64,000 bases of DNA from Paraburkholderia dioscoreae (GTDB lineage: Bacteria; Pseudomonadota; Gammaproteobacteria; Burkholderiales; Burkholderiaceae): NCBI RefSeq assembly GCF_902459535.1, contig NZ_LR699555.1, positions 1-64,000 of the forward strand, read 5' to 3'. Position numbers and translations under genes: made by a program. Below, piece by piece: positions 24,317 to 34,094 of the stretch; the stretch's first letter is position 1; each line of letters starts with the position of its first letter. Under the pieces are notes generated by a model. The model was given only the letters and a program-made list of their open reading frames with translations, did no database searches and was not told the origin of the DNA.

Positions 24317-25654
24317 TCAATGAAGCGGCTCGGCCGCAATCGCATGCTTGCGCATCTTCTCCCACAGGCTCTTCCTCGAAATTCCCAAGGCATGCGCAGT
24401 CTCGGAAATGCGACCTTGGTGCTGCAGCAGCGCCGCGCGAATGAAGGCGTTTTCGCATGCGGCCATGTAGCCATCGAGCGGCGTGTCCATATCCAGAGCC
24501 GATGCGCCGTGAGAGCCGTCTTCCTCGAAAATATCGGATGAAAACAGGATATTGCGGGAGCACACGATGCATGCGCGCTCAAGGCGATTTTGCAGTTCCC
24601 GTACGTTGCCGGGCCAGCCGTACGTCGCAAGTCGCGCCTCTGCCGAAGGGTGAAAAACCTTCGTCGGCTCGCTGAGCTGGCCCGCGATATCGCGTACGAA
24701 ACGGTGCGCAAGCCATAGGACATCGTCGGGCCGGTCGCGAAGTGCCGGTACGCGTAGCTGCAGGATGTTGATGCGGTAAAAAAGGTCTTCCCGAAACTTC
24801 CCGACCCGGACCAGTTCCGCGAGGTCCCGATTCGTCGCGCAGACCAGCCAGAAGGTGGTTTCGAACCCTCTCTCGCCCCCAACTCTCGTGACGCGGCGCT
24901 CCTGCAATGCACGCAGCAGCTTTACCTGCATCGACAGGGGCAAATCGCCTATCTCATCAAGAAACAGAGTGCCGCCCTCCGCCTGCTCGAAGTACCCCTT
25001 CTTCTGACGCTCTGCGCCGGTGAACGCGCCCCTCTCGTGGCCGAAAAATTCGGATTCGAGAAGCGTCTCTGGAACGGCACCACAGTTGACTGCGACGAAC
25101 GGCAGCGCGTCGCCCGGCGCATGTCGATGAACGAACCGCGCGAGCACTTCCTTGCCGACACCCGATTCGCCGGTAATCAGAATCGATTTGGCTCGACCAG
25201 CGACTCTCGGCACCAGTTCGGCGAGGCGCCGCATCGCTTCGGACACACCTAGCTCGCTCTGCGCCGGCATGGCCCGGTCAGGTATGCCCGTCCCTGTGAG
25301 AAGTCTTACCTTGTCGACCAGCGCGCCAATGTCGAACGGCTTCGTGATGTAGTCTGCTGCGCCGCTTTTGAGGAGAGCAACTGCCGTATCGACTGACGCG
25401 TAGGCCGTGATGAAAACAAATGGCGGCACGGAGCCGTGCGCGGCCACCGACCGCGAAAACAGATCCTCGCCTGAAATGTCGGGCAGCCGGATATCGCTGA
25501 TGACGGCCTGATAAGGGCGATTCTGCAGAGCACCGAAAGCCGACTCACCATCGGTATGCCAGTCCACATCGAACCCTTCCAGGCGGAAGCGGTCAGCCAG
25601 GGACTCGCCCATGATGGGGTCGTCTTCGACAACACAGATAAGCGTGGTCGACAT
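24317..25654 (-). CDS. aioR: AioR, sigma-54-dependent response regulator for arsenite oxidase
   Basis: An NtrC-class activator of 445 residues. Receiver at about 1-120 (phosphoacceptor Asp in AVISDIRLPDISG), AAA+ domain with Walker A GESGVGKEV and the sigma-54 contact loop ERGAFTGAERQ, Walker B GGTLFLDEIGDLPLS, and a C-terminal Fis-type HTH (GRISETAHALGISRKSLWEKMRKHAI). The start at 25654 has AGGAGAG upstream. With AioX and AioS beside it and a -24/-12 promoter before aioB, it is the activator of arsenite oxidase. Confidence 0.92.
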   Translation of the reverse strand: MSTTLICVVEDDPIMGESLADRFRLEGFDVDWHTDGESAFGALQNRPYQAVISDIRLPDISGEDLFSRSVAAHGSVPPFVFITAYASVDTAVALLKSGAADYITKPFDIGALVDKVRLLTGTGIPDRAMPAQSELGVSEAMRRLAELVPRVAGRAKSILITGESGVGKEVLARFVHRHAPGDALPFVAVNCGAVPETLLESEFFGHERGAFTGAERQKKGYFEQAEGGTLFLDEIGDLPLSMQVKLLRALQERRVTRVGGERGFETTFWLVCATNRDLAELVRVGKFREDLFYRINILQLRVPALRDRPDDVLWLAHRFVRDIAGQLSEPTKVFHPSAEARLATYGWPGNVRELQNRLERACIVCSRNILFSSDIFEEDGSHGASALDMDTPLDGYMAACENAFIRAALLQHQGRISETAHALGISRKSLWEKMRKHAIAAEPLH

Positions 25655-25668
25655 GATGCTCTCCTGTT

Positions 25669-27126
25669 TCACGGAGAAGTAACGGGCAACAGCACGGCAA
25701 AGTACGTCCGTCCCGGTGCGCTATCCACTGAAATTGTGCCACCGAGCTGCGTAACGATTTGATAACTCACCCACAGTCCAAGGCTGTACGAGCGACGGCC
25801 CTCGGCCACGGCAACCGCCCCAAACGGTTCGAACAGGTGCTCCATGGCGACGCCCGAGATGTGCTGACCAGTGTTCGATACTGTTATCTGCAGTCCAACC
25901 CCGTCGACTGCAACCAGGCAGTCAACACGCCCACCGACCTCCACGGCCTTCACCGCGTTCAGCAGCAGGTTGAGCACGAGCTGGCGCACCAGGTGTGCGG
26001 GTAATGCTATCGCTTCGTCCAAGTCAATGTCCCAATGAAACATTGCCTGCTTCGCCTGCATCTGCGGTGCTATCAACAGCTTCAAGTCCTGCCAGTCCGA
26101 CAAACTCATCGCAGGCGAGTCAAGCCGCGCCTCAAACAGCAACGCGCCGACAGTCGCGCGGATTTGACCGAGACCACGTTCGAGCAGTCCTAGCGTCTTC
26201 TTTGTTTGAGCGTCGGGCTCACCATGAGTATTGAGCGTGTCGATAGCGTTCAGCATGCCGCCCAGTGGATTGTTGATTTCGTGCGCGATGCCGGCTGCCA
26301 CCTGGCCCACGGCCGCGAGTCTCTCGGAGACGACAACTTCGCGTTCCAGGTCCTGTTTTTGCGCCAGTTCCGCAAGCATGGTCTGAAACTGCTGTTCCAG
26401 CTGTCCTATTTCGTCGTTGCTTTGCGCGGTGATGCCCGCCCCCACTTTTTCCGGATGCTCCTTTCCAACACGAGCCATGGCCGCTGCGAGGCGAAGGAGC
26501 GGCTTCGCCATCCGGTCGCCCCATACCCAGCCCAACGGTATCAGTAGCAACAAAGCTGGCACCGTGGCTACGGCGAGCTTGAGCAGCGTCGAGCGCACGC
26601 GGCCGTAGAAGGTATTAGCGTCATAGACCAGCACCACATAGCCGAGGCGGCTCCCGTCGTCGGAATTCACTGGCATGCCGGCGGTGACATCACGGCTCGC
26701 GAACAATCCAGGGAAGTCAAAGAAGAACTGGTCACCGGAGCCTCCAAGATGAGAGATAACCGTACCGAACTGGGCGGGAAGGTGGGCGACCGGCCGCTGG
26801 ACAGGTTCCTCCCGGGGAGAGGTTGACGCGTACACCCGCGCCCTGGCATCAAACAGAACGATTTCCTTCAGCGGATTCGAGGGCTCCCTGACCGCCACCG
26901 GCGTTCGAATCGCTTCGAATGCCCGCCACAGGTCGTCCTTGACCATCGGGTCGCGAACCGACAGCGTGAGAACGCGGCACAGATTCTGGGCGCTACTCTC
27001 GAGGTCATTTCTGGCATCCGACACCGCGACGCTTACGAGCGCGATGGTCACGAGTATTTCCGTCAACAGAATGACTGCGCTCAGCGCGAGCGGGATCTTG
27101 TAGCGGTAGCTGAGATGGGACAGCAT
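25669..27126 (-). CDS. aioS: AioS, sensor histidine kinase
   Basis: A 485-residue membrane kinase with two transmembrane segments (about 12-35 and 190-215) bordering a periplasmic sensor domain, then HAMP (MAKPLLRLAAAMARVG), phosphoacceptor His in AAGIAHEINNPLGGML, and the ATPase N-box LVLNLLLNAVKAVEVGG with a G-box near SYSLGLWVSYQIVTQLGG. The sensor works with periplasmic AioX to detect arsenite and phosphorylates AioR. It lies between aioX (10 bases upstream) and aioR (14 bases downstream). Confidence 0.92.
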   Translation of the reverse strand: MLSHLSYRYKIPLALSAVILLTEILVTIALVSVAVSDARNDLESSAQNLCRVLTLSVRDPMVKDDLWRAFEAIRTPVAVREPSNPLKEIVLFDARARVYASTSPREEPVQRPVAHLPAQFGTVISHLGGSGDQFFFDFPGLFASRDVTAGMPVNSDDGSRLGYVVLVYDANTFYGRVRSTLLKLAVATVPALLLLIPLGWVWGDRMAKPLLRLAAAMARVGKEHPEKVGAGITAQSNDEIGQLEQQFQTMLAELAQKQDLEREVVVSERLAAVGQVAAGIAHEINNPLGGMLNAIDTLNTHGEPDAQTKKTLGLLERGLGQIRATVGALLFEARLDSPAMSLSDWQDLKLLIAPQMQAKQAMFHWDIDLDEAIALPAHLVRQLVLNLLLNAVKAVEVGGRVDCLVAVDGVGLQITVSNTGQHISGVAMEHLFEPFGAVAVAEGRRSYSLGLWVSYQIVTQLGGTISVDSAPGRTYFAVLLPVTSP

Positions 27127-27136
27127 CTGCGTGGCC

Positions 27137-28015
27137 CTACACCGGCCCGGAGTTCAGAATCGCAACCAGGCCGCGGATACCGTCGAACACCCTGTCGTCG
27201 TTCGGCACGAAGCCGTCAAGGTTCAATCGCTGCAACACATCCCGACCTTCAGGACGGTCGTTCATCCCGAGCAACGCACGCTGAATTCGAAGAAACGATT
27301 CGTCGTCGAGCGAGTGACGCGCCACAATCGGCGGAAAACCATACTGCGGGGAGCGCCACGCAACGCGTACGTCGCGGGTGCGTTCCGGGTACTGCTTCTC
27401 GATGGTGTCATAGACATAGCCATCAATCTCACCCGCGTCCGCGAGACCAGTCGTCACGGCATCAACAACTTTCCTGTGCGCATACGTGAAGAATGACTTC
27501 CTGAAAAACCGGGTCGGCCGGATACCCGCACGTATCAGTTCGGTAGTCGGGACCAGAAAACCGGAATTTGATTGCGGGTCGCTGTATGCGAACACCCGGT
27601 TCCGAAGCTGCGAGATGTGGGTCGTCTGCGTGTCGCTTCTGGGAACAATCAGGTACGAACGATAGAGCGGCTGCCCCTGATAGGCCGGTATCGCCATCAA
27701 CCGCATCGTCAGTGGGTTCGTGACGTACGGAAACCCACAGACCCACGCTACATCCAGCCTGTTCTCGGCCAGCAGGTCGTCAATCTCGCGATAGCTATTG
27801 CGCTGCACAAACTTCACGTCTGCACTGCATACCGCACCAAGCTCGCGGCTCCACCGGTCCAGCAGGTTGATCTCGTTGTCGAGGAATACAGCGGTCGTAC
27901 CGAACGCAACCGCCGGGCTTTCGCTGGCAAATGGAACTTTGAAGGACGAGAGGAGTGGAACGCCTAACGCGAAGCGCAGAACCCGCCGCCGCCCGATGTT
28001 ACGAATTGGTGACAT
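27137..28015 (-). CDS. aioX: AioX, periplasmic arsenite-binding protein
   Basis: AioX belongs to the phosphate/phosphonate-binding protein family but binds As(III) and signals through AioS. The 292-residue product has a twin-arginine-like leader (RRRVLRFALGVPLLSSF). The mature domain contains DNEINLLDRWSRELGAVCSADVKFVQRN, with a Cys near 63, the position where characterised AioX proteins have their essential Cys, and WVCGFPYVTN with a second one. GGGGAGAG precedes the start. First gene of the leftward aioXSR-acyP operon. Confidence 0.88.
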   Translation of the reverse strand: MSPIRNIGRRRVLRFALGVPLLSSFKVPFASESPAVAFGTTAVFLDNEINLLDRWSRELGAVCSADVKFVQRNSYREIDDLLAENRLDVAWVCGFPYVTNPLTMRLMAIPAYQGQPLYRSYLIVPRSDTQTTHISQLRNRVFAYSDPQSNSGFLVPTTELIRAGIRPTRFFRKSFFTYAHRKVVDAVTTGLADAGEIDGYVYDTIEKQYPERTRDVRVAWRSPQYGFPPIVARHSLDDESFLRIQRALLGMNDRPEGRDVLQRLNLDGFVPNDDRVFDGIRGLVAILNSGPV

Positions 28016-28123
28016 AACGGCTCTCCCCCAATCACGAACCGTTACCGGACGGTAATGGCGTCCATCAGGTCTGCTGAATTACTACCCGCAGTGCGCAAGG
28101 CTCTCGGCGGACGTTTGACTGCA

Positions 28124-28139
28124 TGGCATACGTCTTGCC
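28124..28139 (+). promoter_or_regulatory. Sigma-54 (-24/-12) promoter of aioBA
   Basis: TGGCATACGTCTTGCC fits TGGCAYR-N4-TTGCW, with GG at 28125-28126 and GC at 28137-28138. It lies 53 bases upstream of aioB, matching the presence of the sigma-54 activator AioR. Confidence 0.85.
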
Positions 28140-28191
28140 ATTAAGTCGATGCTAACGACTACCCGAGCAAGATTCAAGCGAGGAGGAGACC

Positions 28192-28716
28192 ATGTCAGAC
28201 TTAAAAGTCGCACGCCGTACATTTCTAAAAATCAGTGGCGGCTCGATTGCGGCTACTGCCGCGTCAGCGCTTGCTCCGAACGTGGCTTCTGCCGCGAACG
28301 CAACGGATACGAGCAGGACGAAACTTCCGTATCCGAGAAAACCCGTAGCCCATGTCGGCGGCATGGCGCTCAACGCGCCAGTCTCGTTTGCCTACCCCGA
28401 TGCCGCGTCGCCCTGCACAGCGCTCAAGCTAGGCAGCCGGGTACCGGGTGGCGTTGGACCGGATGGCGATATCGTCGCCTACAGCGCCATGTGCACCCAC
28501 ATGGGCTGTCCCGTCATATACGAGCCCACGACGAAGGTCTTCAAGTGTCCCTGCCACTTCAGCATGTTCGATGCGGAGAAAGCCGGACAGATGATTGCCG
28601 GGCAGGCCACCGAAAATCTGCCGCGCGTGCGACTTCAATATGACGAGAAGACAGGCACCGTGTCGGCAGTCGGCGTGGAAGGGTTGATATACGGCCGCCA
28701 GGCCAACGTTCTTTGA
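28192..28716 (+). CDS. aioB: AioB, Rieske small subunit of arsenite oxidase
   Basis: The 174-residue small subunit carries a Rieske [2Fe-2S] cluster and passes electrons from AioA to a c-type cytochrome or azurin. A Tat signal is visible (ARRTFLKISGGSIAATAAS). The cluster ligands are in CTHMGCPV and CPCHFSMFD (about 103-123); the disulfide pair of respiratory Rieske proteins is completed by the second Cys of each motif. The enzyme is exported folded with AioA. GAGGAGG lies ahead of the start, and aioA follows after 16 bases. Confidence 0.95.
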   Translation: MSDLKVARRTFLKISGGSIAATAASALAPNVASAANATDTSRTKLPYPRKPVAHVGGMALNAPVSFAYPDAASPCTALKLGSRVPGGVGPDGDIVAYSAMCTHMGCPVIYEPTTKVFKCPCHFSMFDAEKAGQMIAGQATENLPRVRLQYDEKTGTVSAVGVEGLIYGRQANVL

Positions 28717-28732
28717 GTTCGAGGAGCTGAAA

Positions 28733-31210
28733 ATGCCTACCGATAAGGACCGCATTGCGCTACCGCCGGTCACGGCCCAGCGAACCAATATGACCTGCCA
28801 TTTCTGCATCGTTGGATGCGGGTACCACGTGTACAAATGGCCGGAAGACCAGGAAGGTGGCCGCGCGCCGAACCAGAATGCGCTCGGTGTTGATTTTCGC
28901 AAACAGGTGCCGCCGCTCTCGCTCATTATGACGCCTGCCATGGAAAACGTGGTCACCGACCGCGACGGCTCGCGCCATACCATCATGATTGTCCCGGACA
29001 AGAGCTGCGTCGTGAACAGCGGCTTGAGTTCGACGCGAGGCGGCAAGATGGCGATGTACATGTACGCGGCTGACGGGATAACCCAGGAGCGCCTGAGACA
29101 ACCGCGCATCTATCTAAGCGACCAGTGGGTGGATACGACCTGGGACCAGGCGATGGCGCTCTATGCCGGGTTAATGAAGAAGGTGCTCGACAAGGATGGC
29201 CCGAGCGGTATTGTCTTCTCTGCTTTCGACCATGGTGGTGCGGGCGGCGGATTCGAGAACACGTGGGGTTCCGGCAAGCTGATGTTCACCGCGCTGCAGA
29301 CGCCGATGGTCCGCATTCACAACCGTCCCGCGTACAACTCGGAGTGCCACGCCACCCGTGAGATGGGCATTGGCGAGTTGAACAATTCGTACGAGGATGC
29401 CGAGCTGGCCGATGTCATCTGGTCTATCGGCGCGAATTCGTACGAAACGCAGACTAACTACTTCCTGAATCACTGGGTGCCGAACCTGCAGGGCGGGACG
29501 CTCGACAAGAAAAAACAACGCTTCCCAGGCGAGGCGTTCCCGAAGACGAAAGTCGTTTTCGTGGACCCACGACGCACCCCAACCGTTGCCATTGCCGAAC
29601 AGGTAGCCGGAAAGGACAACGTGCTGCATCTGGACATCCAGCCGGGCACTGACATCGCATTGTTCAACGGGATTTTCACCTACGTGGTCCAGCAGGGATG
29701 GATTGACAAGGATTTCATAGCCGCCCATACGAATGGGTTCGACGCGGCAGTCCAGGCCAACAAGCTGTCACTCGACGAGTGCAGCAAAATCACAGGCGTG
29801 CCTGTTGAGAAAATTCAGACCGCGGCGGAATGGTCATATAAGCCGAAGGGGTCGGGGCAGCTTCCGAGAACGATGCATACCTACGAAAAGGGCATCATCT
29901 GGGGCAACGACAACTATCTGATTCAGTCGTCGCTGCTGGACGTTGCGCTGGCCACCCACAATGTCGGGCGTCGAGGCACGGGCTGCGTGCGCATGGGCGG
30001 ACATCAGGAGGGATACACGAGGCCGCCGTATCCCGGCGACACGAAGATATACATCGACCAGGAACTCATCCATGGTAAGGGACGGATGATGACGTGGTGG
30101 GCGTGCAACAACTTCCAGACGAGCAACAACGCGCAGGGACTGCGCGAGGTGGTCTTGCGTCGCTCGCAAATCGTGAAAGATGCGATGCAGAGCGCACGTG
30201 GCGCGAGCACCGAGCAACTGGTCGATGTGATTTACGACGCGACAAGCAAAGGCGGTCTGTTCGTGACGAGTATCAACATCTATCCGACGAAGCTCCAGGA
30301 GGCCGCGCACCTCATGCTGCCCGCAACGCACCCGGGTGAGATGAATCTGACATCTATGAACGGTGAGCGCCGCATGCGCCTGTCCGAACGGTTCATGGAC
30401 CCGCCCGGAAGCGCGATGCCAGACTGTCTCATCGCCGCGCGCGTCGCCAACACGCTGCGCGCCATGTATCAGAAAGATGGCAACACGAAGATGGCCTCGC
30501 GGTTTGACGGTTTCGACTGGAAGACCGAGGAGGACGCGTTCAACGATGGATTCCGTCGCGCCGGGCAACCAGGCGTGGAAAAGATAGACAGCCAGGGCGG
30601 CAATACCGGTAACCTGGTCACTTACGAACGGCTACGCGCCATGGCCAACAACGGGGTGCAGTTGCCAGCGAAGGCGTGGGAAGGAGGGAAGCTTGTCGGC
30701 ACCGAAATGATGTACATGGACGGCAAATTCGATACGCCAGACGGCAAGGCGCAGTTCAAGCCGTCTCCCTGGCCAGGGTTGCCAAAACTGGTTGCAGACC
30801 AGAAAGGGAAATACCGCTTCTGGATTAACAACGGTCGTACGAACGAAGTGTGGCAAACGGTTTACCACGACCAGTACAACGAATTCGTTCGTGACCGGGA
30901 CCCGATGGCCTATATCGAAATCAACCCGGACGATGCACAGGGGCTCGGAATTGGCGCGGGCGATATCGTCGAAGTCTTCAACGACTTTGGGTCCACGTAC
31001 GCAATGGCCTATCCGGCTGCGGAACTGAAGCATGACCAGACCTTCATGGTGTTCGGCCACATCAACGGCATTCAGGACAACGTCACGACCACATGGACGG
31101 ACCGCAACATCATTCCGTACTACAAGGGCACGTGGGCGAACATCCGTCGCGTCGGGTCGGTGGAGGATTACAAACAAAAAGTCAGCTTCAAGAGTCGCCG
31201 TTATACATAG
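28733..31210 (+). CDS. aioA: AioA, molybdopterin large subunit of arsenite oxidase
   Basis: Catalytic subunit, 825 residues, of the DMSO-reductase family. It oxidises As(III) to the less toxic As(V) in the periplasm. The [3Fe-4S] site is CHFCIVGCGYHVY (Cys at about 22, 25, 29), the arsenite-oxidase hallmark in place of a [4Fe-4S] motif. Other family blocks are NRPAYNSECHATREMGIGELNNSYEDAELADVIW and RRGTGCVRMGGHQEGYTRPPYPGD, typical of AioA around the active site. No own signal peptide: it is exported with AioB. Length is the usual one. Confidence 0.96.
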   Translation: MPTDKDRIALPPVTAQRTNMTCHFCIVGCGYHVYKWPEDQEGGRAPNQNALGVDFRKQVPPLSLIMTPAMENVVTDRDGSRHTIMIVPDKSCVVNSGLSSTRGGKMAMYMYAADGITQERLRQPRIYLSDQWVDTTWDQAMALYAGLMKKVLDKDGPSGIVFSAFDHGGAGGGFENTWGSGKLMFTALQTPMVRIHNRPAYNSECHATREMGIGELNNSYEDAELADVIWSIGANSYETQTNYFLNHWVPNLQGGTLDKKKQRFPGEAFPKTKVVFVDPRRTPTVAIAEQVAGKDNVLHLDIQPGTDIALFNGIFTYVVQQGWIDKDFIAAHTNGFDAAVQANKLSLDECSKITGVPVEKIQTAAEWSYKPKGSGQLPRTMHTYEKGIIWGNDNYLIQSSLLDVALATHNVGRRGTGCVRMGGHQEGYTRPPYPGDTKIYIDQELIHGKGRMMTWWACNNFQTSNNAQGLREVVLRRSQIVKDAMQSARGASTEQLVDVIYDATSKGGLFVTSINIYPTKLQEAAHLMLPATHPGEMNLTSMNGERRMRLSERFMDPPGSAMPDCLIAARVANTLRAMYQKDGNTKMASRFDGFDWKTEEDAFNDGFRRAGQPGVEKIDSQGGNTGNLVTYERLRAMANNGVQLPAKAWEGGKLVGTEMMYMDGKFDTPDGKAQFKPSPWPGLPKLVADQKGKYRFWINNGRTNEVWQTVYHDQYNEFVRDRDPMAYIEINPDDAQGLGIGAGDIVEVFNDFGSTYAMAYPAAELKHDQTFMVFGHINGIQDNVTTTWTDRNIIPYYKGTWANIRRVGSVEDYKQKVSFKSRRYT

Positions 31211-31218
31211 GTGACGAT

Positions 31219-31250
31219 GGCCGGCGCATTGCCGGCCGTATTCTCTTTTT
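31219..31250 (+). terminator. Rho-independent terminator after aioA
   Basis: Perfect stem GGCCGGC / GCCGGCC with a 5-base loop, then GTATTCTCTTTTT. It lies 8 bases after the aioA stop, so moaA may need its own promoter or rely on read-through. Confidence 0.65.
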
Positions 31251-31289
31251 CTCAACCGCCGGCTATCCGCACGTGGGAGTGGAGCTGCG

Positions 31290-32417
31290 ATGAAGGCATT
31301 TACGCTGGGGCGAGTCATTCCGCTCGTGGAAGTCAGCGCCGCCGACCCGGCTGAGCGCGATTTGTTTGCGTCCGACTCCGCGGTAATGGAGTTGCCACTT
31401 CGGGACACGCGCCATCGCCCGTTGCGAGACCTGCGCATTTCGGTTACGGACCGCTGCAACTTCCGTTGCGTCTACTGCATGCCGAAGGAGGTGTTTGGCA
31501 AAGACTATGCGTTTCTGCCCCGGCGCGAACTGCTCAGCTTCGAGGCAATCGAGCGCATTGCGCGCATGTTCGTTGGACTCGGTGTCGAAAAGATTCGACT
31601 CACCGGTGGAGAACCGCTGCTGCGAAAAGACCTTGAATATCTTGTCGAGAGGTTGGCCACGTTGCGGACGCCTCGTGGCGAGGACGTCGAGTTGACACTG
31701 ACGACCAACGGCTCTCTGCTAAGTCGCAAGGCGCAGTCGCTGCGGGATGCGGGATTAAAGCGCATCACAGTCAGTCTCGACTCAATAGACGAGGCTGTGT
31801 TTCAGCGGATGAATGGCGTCGGTTTTCCTGCCGCATCGGTGCTGGAGGGAATTGACGCTGCACGGCGTGTCGGCCTCGCTCCGGTCAAGGTCAACATGGT
31901 GGTGAAGCGCGGCGTGAACGACACGCAGATTCTGCCGATGGCACGCCATTTCCGGGGAACTGGCGTGGAAGTCCGTTTCATCGAGTTCATGGATGTCGGT
32001 GCGAGCAACGGCTGGAACATGGAGTCGGTGGTGCCGTCGTCCGAGGTTGTTCGTACCGTCGATTCGGAATTCCCCCTTGTATCAGCTGGCCGCGAGAAGC
32101 CTTCGGACACATCGGTTCGGTTTCGCTACGCCGATGGTCAAGGAAAAATCGGCGTCATCTCAAGCGTCTCAAAGCCTTTCTGCGGCGGCTGTACCAGGCT
32201 GCGGTTGTCGGCAGACGGTCAGCTCTTCACGTGTCTGTTCGCCTCTCGCGGCCTGGACATACGCACACCAATGCGAAACGGCCACACAGATAAAGCATTG
32301 CGCCAACTGATTGCTGGCCAATGGAAGCGGAGGGCCGACCGCTACTCAGAGCAACGTGGTGAAAGCAGCGCCGCAGACGACTGGTCCAAAGTCGAAATGT
32401 CGTTCATCGGCGGTTGA
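31290..32417 (+). CDS. moaA: MoaA, GTP 3',8-cyclase for molybdenum cofactor
   Basis: Radical-SAM enzyme for the first step of molybdopterin synthesis, 375 residues. N-terminal [4Fe-4S] site is DRCNFRCVYCMPKE (about 57-65), GGEPLLR follows, and the C-terminal cluster is FCGGCTRLRLSADGQLFTCLF. It ends FIGG, the functional C-terminal Gly pair. A ~40-residue N-terminal extension precedes the MoaA core. Its place directly behind aioBA provides cofactor for the oxidase; the rest of the pathway must be encoded elsewhere. Confidence 0.93.
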   Translation: MKAFTLGRVIPLVEVSAADPAERDLFASDSAVMELPLRDTRHRPLRDLRISVTDRCNFRCVYCMPKEVFGKDYAFLPRRELLSFEAIERIARMFVGLGVEKIRLTGGEPLLRKDLEYLVERLATLRTPRGEDVELTLTTNGSLLSRKAQSLRDAGLKRITVSLDSIDEAVFQRMNGVGFPAASVLEGIDAARRVGLAPVKVNMVVKRGVNDTQILPMARHFRGTGVEVRFIEFMDVGASNGWNMESVVPSSEVVRTVDSEFPLVSAGREKPSDTSVRFRYADGQGKIGVISSVSKPFCGGCTRLRLSADGQLFTCLFASRGLDIRTPMRNGHTDKALRQLIAGQWKRRADRYSEQRGESSAADDWSKVEMSFIGG

Positions 32418-32509
32418 TGGCAAACGGCCGCTCTGCTGCCATTCATCACAAAGGTCGAGGGTGATTATTCGGTCGGCCCATCCGATAGCCACTTCGCTGG
32501 ATGGGTAAA

Positions 32510-32932
32510 CTACTTCACACGATGTCCATGTTCGTCGACGACAACCTCACCGTCCTCTTTCACGAACGGCACCGCGCGGGCTTCGGGCAGGATGTCGAGA
32601 ATAACTTCAGACGGGCGGCACAGCCGTACACCGTGGTCGGTCACCACAAGCGGCCGGTTGATGAGAATGGGATGCTCCAGCATTGCGTCAACGAGCTGGT
32701 CGTCGCTGACCAGTGGGTCATCCAGCCCCAAGTCCGCATACGGGGTGCCCTTCTGGCGCACTGTGTCACGCACGCTAAGTCCCGACCGCTCGATAAGGTC
32801 TACAAGCGTTTCGCGAGACGGCGGCGTCTTCAGGTATTCAATAACGGTCGGTTCGATGCCGGCATTGCGAATCATGGCCAGAGTGTTCCGCGAGGTGCCG
32901 CATTCGGGGTTGTGATAAATGGTGACGTTCAT
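32510..32932 (-). CDS. arsC: Arsenate reductase ArsC, glutaredoxin-dependent type
   Basis: A second, unrelated arsenate reductase, 140 residues, of the R773 ArsC/Spx fold. The catalytic Cys is in YHNPECGTSRNTLAMI (C12), and the arsenate-binding arginines are in LRCRPSEV-like VRLCRPSEVILDIL (about 106) and near 60 and 94 (LINRPLVV). It works with glutathione and glutaredoxin. It overlaps the end of the arsO gene by 4 bases, so the two are one operon and are convergent with moaA. Confidence 0.93.
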   Translation of the reverse strand: MNVTIYHNPECGTSRNTLAMIRNAGIEPTVIEYLKTPPSRETLVDLIERSGLSVRDTVRQKGTPYADLGLDDPLVSDDQLVDAMLEHPILINRPLVVTDHGVRLCRPSEVILDILPEARAVPFVKEDGEVVVDEHGHRVK

Positions 32933-34023
32933 GGATTCGAGTCCTCAAAAGAAGTTAAATATTGGCCAATCTGTGTTGCAGTCGACCTGGCAGAGCGCAT
33001 CACGCCGATGAGCGTCGCGGACGCGAAGCCACACCATTCGCCGTATCCGACCAGCCAGAGCCTGGGCTCCAGCACCGCGCGACCTTCGACTACATCGACG
33101 CGGCCAGCGTCGTTAAGGACATGCAGAGGCTGTAGATGTTCGAGTGCTGGGCGGAAGCCGGTACACCAGATAACGGCGTCGACACGCGCGTGCGAGCCGT
33201 CTTTCCACACGACGCCGTCGACCGTGAAATGTGAGAACGGGCGCACAGAATGCAGAACTCCCCGCTCACGAGCGTCGCGCACCGGCGGCACCATCACAAT
33301 GTCGCCCAGGCCTCCCGTCGGCGCGGGGTCCGCGCGACCTTCCGCACGGGCTATCCACCGTTCAGTTGCCCGTTCGAAGAGCACGCGTCCGTCAACATCA
33401 TCCGGCAATAAAGTGGGCTCTTCCAACGTAACCCATGTTGTGTGACAGACCTGCGACAGCTCGGCGAGTATCTGTGCGCCCGAGTTTCCACCACCTACAA
33501 CCAGTACATTCTTTCCGTGGAATATCTCTGGTTTCCTATAGTGGGCTGAGTGCAATTGCTCACCTTCGAAGCAGGCCTGTCCCGGATAGTCCGGAATATA
33601 TGGGCGCGCCCATGTTCCTGTGGCACTGACCACGGTCTTTGCAAGCCACTCGCCGTGGTCCGTTGATACAAGCAGCCCGTCTTCGCGACGCGACACCGAT
33701 GTCACGTCCACAGGACGACGGACCGGAATTTCGTAGCGCTTCTCGTATTCCGTGAGATAGCGGACGACATGCTCTCGCGACGGGTATGTCTCTGCCGTGG
33801 CTGGCATCAACCATCCGGGCAGTGAACTCCACTGTGCCGGCGAAAAGAGGTGAAGCGAGTCCCAGGTATGCTGCCATGCTCCGCCAGGAGCCGGCTGGTC
33901 ATCGAGCACGACGTAGCCGATGCCCGCCCGGCGCAAGAAATAGGCGACTGCCAGCGACGATTGACCACCGCCGACCACGACGACATCGATTGGAATAGCC
34001 GCTGAAGCTTTGCTGATAGACAT
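32929..34023 (-). CDS. arsO: ArsO-like FAD-dependent monooxygenase
   Basis: A 364-residue flavoprotein with two Rossmann motifs, VVVVGGGQSSLAVAYFL (FAD, about 14-30) and NVLVVGGGNSGAQILAEL (NADPH, about 170-187), the layout of flavin-containing monooxygenases. GTWARPYIPDYPG and WCTGFRPALEHL are the usual linker and C-terminal blocks. ArsO proteins are found in arsenic operons next to arsC and are thought to oxidise an arsenical; the exact substrate is not settled. First gene of the leftward arsO-arsC pair. Confidence 0.8.
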   Translation of the reverse strand: MSISKASAAIPIDVVVVGGGQSSLAVAYFLRRAGIGYVVLDDQPAPGGAWQHTWDSLHLFSPAQWSSLPGWLMPATAETYPSREHVVRYLTEYEKRYEIPVRRPVDVTSVSRREDGLLVSTDHGEWLAKTVVSATGTWARPYIPDYPGQACFEGEQLHSAHYRKPEIFHGKNVLVVGGGNSGAQILAELSQVCHTTWVTLEEPTLLPDDVDGRVLFERATERWIARAEGRADPAPTGGLGDIVMVPPVRDARERGVLHSVRPFSHFTVDGVVWKDGSHARVDAVIWCTGFRPALEHLQPLHVLNDAGRVDVVEGRAVLEPRLWLVGYGEWCGFASATLIGVMRSARSTATQIGQYLTSFEDSNP

Positions 34024-34094
34024 ATCGAATCAGGTAAATGATACTTCGATAATACTGGATATGTTGTGTTCGATGTAAGTCTGTGAGGTGTGTA
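34024..34094. promoter_or_regulatory. Divergent promoter region of arsO and the gene at 34095
   Basis: AT-rich 71-bp gap with the partly palindromic stretch around 34041-34064 (ATACTTCGATAATACTGGATATG), broadly like the other ars operators. GATAAT could serve as -10 rightward. No clear high-symmetry site, so the assignment to ArsR is tentative. Confidence 0.35.

Noticed and set aside
24030..24912. Minus-strand frames of 180 and 263 codons overlapping acyP and aioR
   Set aside because: Out of frame with both recognised genes and without family motifs.
32477..32505. CCCATCC/GGATGGG hairpin between moaA and arsC
   Set aside because: No U-run on either side; could be a weak terminator but the evidence is thin.
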